From assembly GCA_034698045.1 (NCBI GenBank), contig JAQGAU010001276.1, forward strand, positions 1-20,138: 20,138 nucleotides of DNA. The letters are read 5' to 3'. Each line of letters starts with the position of its first letter. Position 1 is the stretch's first letter. The translations under genes and the position numbers were made by a program. Under the pieces are notes generated by a model. That model ran no database searches. It was not told the DNA's origin and worked only from the letters and a program-made list of their open reading frames with translations. This DNA is from Paramacrobiotus richtersi (lineage: Eukaryota > Tardigrada > Eutardigrada > Parachela > Macrobiotidae). Positions 19,445 to 20,138 of the stretch are shown piece after piece.

Positions 19445-20138
19445 GTAAGTTGTAATCTTCTGTCGAAATTTTGTGCTGAACATTACTACTCTTTGTTTCG
19501 CTAACTGTAGCTGCGTTTTGTTATTCGCTTTTTTATGTCATGCGTCTTTTGTATGTGTGAATTACAAGCTTCATACTAGCTAACTTTGTGAGTAATTTAC
19601 TATAATTATAGGAGTAATTTAAGACGTAAACTTCTGGATGTTATAAGTGAGCGTTCTCGGATATCAGCGGTATCACCTATAACCACGTTAATAATATAGG
19701 ATAAACAAGTTTAAGAAAAATATGAAAAAATTATATCAGCATTTTTGTTAATTGTTCGTTCGGGTTCTATCGACGCAAAAATGCGTTTCGTGGTCGCGGT
19801 TATTATTGTGTAAAGATATTTTACTCTCGCTTTATTTTTAAACTCTTTGGCGTTGAAAAATGTTATTTTACATCAAGGTTGCTAAACTTGCTATCCTGGT
19901 GTGCGATGTATTTCAGTTAATATAGTAGAGTTCTTTTGCACCTGTCGTGTGCTCATCATATCGATACTGCAGAATGTGTATGTTAATAACGTGTCACGTT
20001 ATCAAGGCTATATATTCGTCGAGGCACCTATTTGTGATAAATATCCGAAAACGTCTGTAGCGTAGTAGTTTCACCAGCTAGTCTTTATGTATGATCTGGA
20101 CAATGTCGAACTTTGGTTATCCTTGTTATCGCACGTTG
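19445..20138 (+). other. Long intron running off the window
   Basis: The sequence begins with a consensus GTAAGT donor and is AT-rich, with dense stops in all plus-strand frames. No exon with credible edges was found up to the window end. At nearly 700 nt it is already much longer than the other introns in the window. Confidence 0.5.

Noticed and set aside
1-20138. Mobile elements, CRISPR arrays, viral insertions or operon-like structure
   Set aside because: No transposase or reverse-transcriptase motifs, terminal repeats or spaced direct repeats were seen. All recognised genes are host housekeeping genes.

Overview
The window is eukaryotic nuclear DNA from a compact-genome invertebrate animal. 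Nearly every gene is split by short introns (46 to about 315 nt) with GT..AG ends. Reconstructed proteins align end to end, from remembered family features, with metazoan families, several of them animal-specific or best known in animals (GLMP, NOMO, UQCC2). Several genes appear to start at a TCAGT-type initiator about 30 bp downstream of a TATA-like box, an arrangement best known from arthropods. A panarthropod or other small ecdysozoan would fit, but the species cannot be fixed from this sequence alone. There is no sign of bacterial operons, phage, CRISPR or insertion sequences.

Layout. Positions 1-72 hold the last codons of an unrecognised plus-strand gene. 792-3220 (minus) is a six-exon glycosylated lysosomal membrane protein (GLMP). 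3895-5726 (plus) is an eight-exon carbonyl-reductase-type SDR (CBR1-like). 6090-8339 (minus) is a nine-exon delta(14)-sterol reductase of the TM7SF2/LBR family without the LBR Tudor domain. 9118-9507 (minus) is an intronless UQCC2, a complex III assembly factor. 10197-12098 (plus) is a seven-exon SLC35F1/F2-type transporter. 12231-17564 (minus) is a twelve-exon NOMO, a BOS/multipass-translocon subunit. 19021-19444 (plus) holds the first two exons of an unrecognised gene that runs off the window. A small three-exon minus-strand candidate (17730-18131) and a 72-codon open stretch (3481-3699) are weak extra calls.

In the exon models of the six recognised genes, every intron phase closes, and the total lengths (429, 288, 420, 129, 393 and 1202 aa) match the family norms. 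These models are therefore the most reliable content here. The genes alternate in strand: divergent pairs share short promoters (GLMP/CBR1 and UQCC2/SLC35F) and convergent pairs have 3' ends 133-720 bp apart (CBR1/TM7SF2, SLC35F/NOMO and gene 1/GLMP).

Functionally the neighbours are housekeeping genes of endomembranes and mitochondria (lysosome, ER sterol metabolism, ER translocon, mitochondrial assembly, solute transport). Nothing suggests one shared pathway, and I see no clearly novel multi-gene system. The points most worth a second look are an apparently catalytically intact C14-sterol reductase in a likely ecdysozoan, the recurring core-promoter pattern, and the small unannotated candidate genes.
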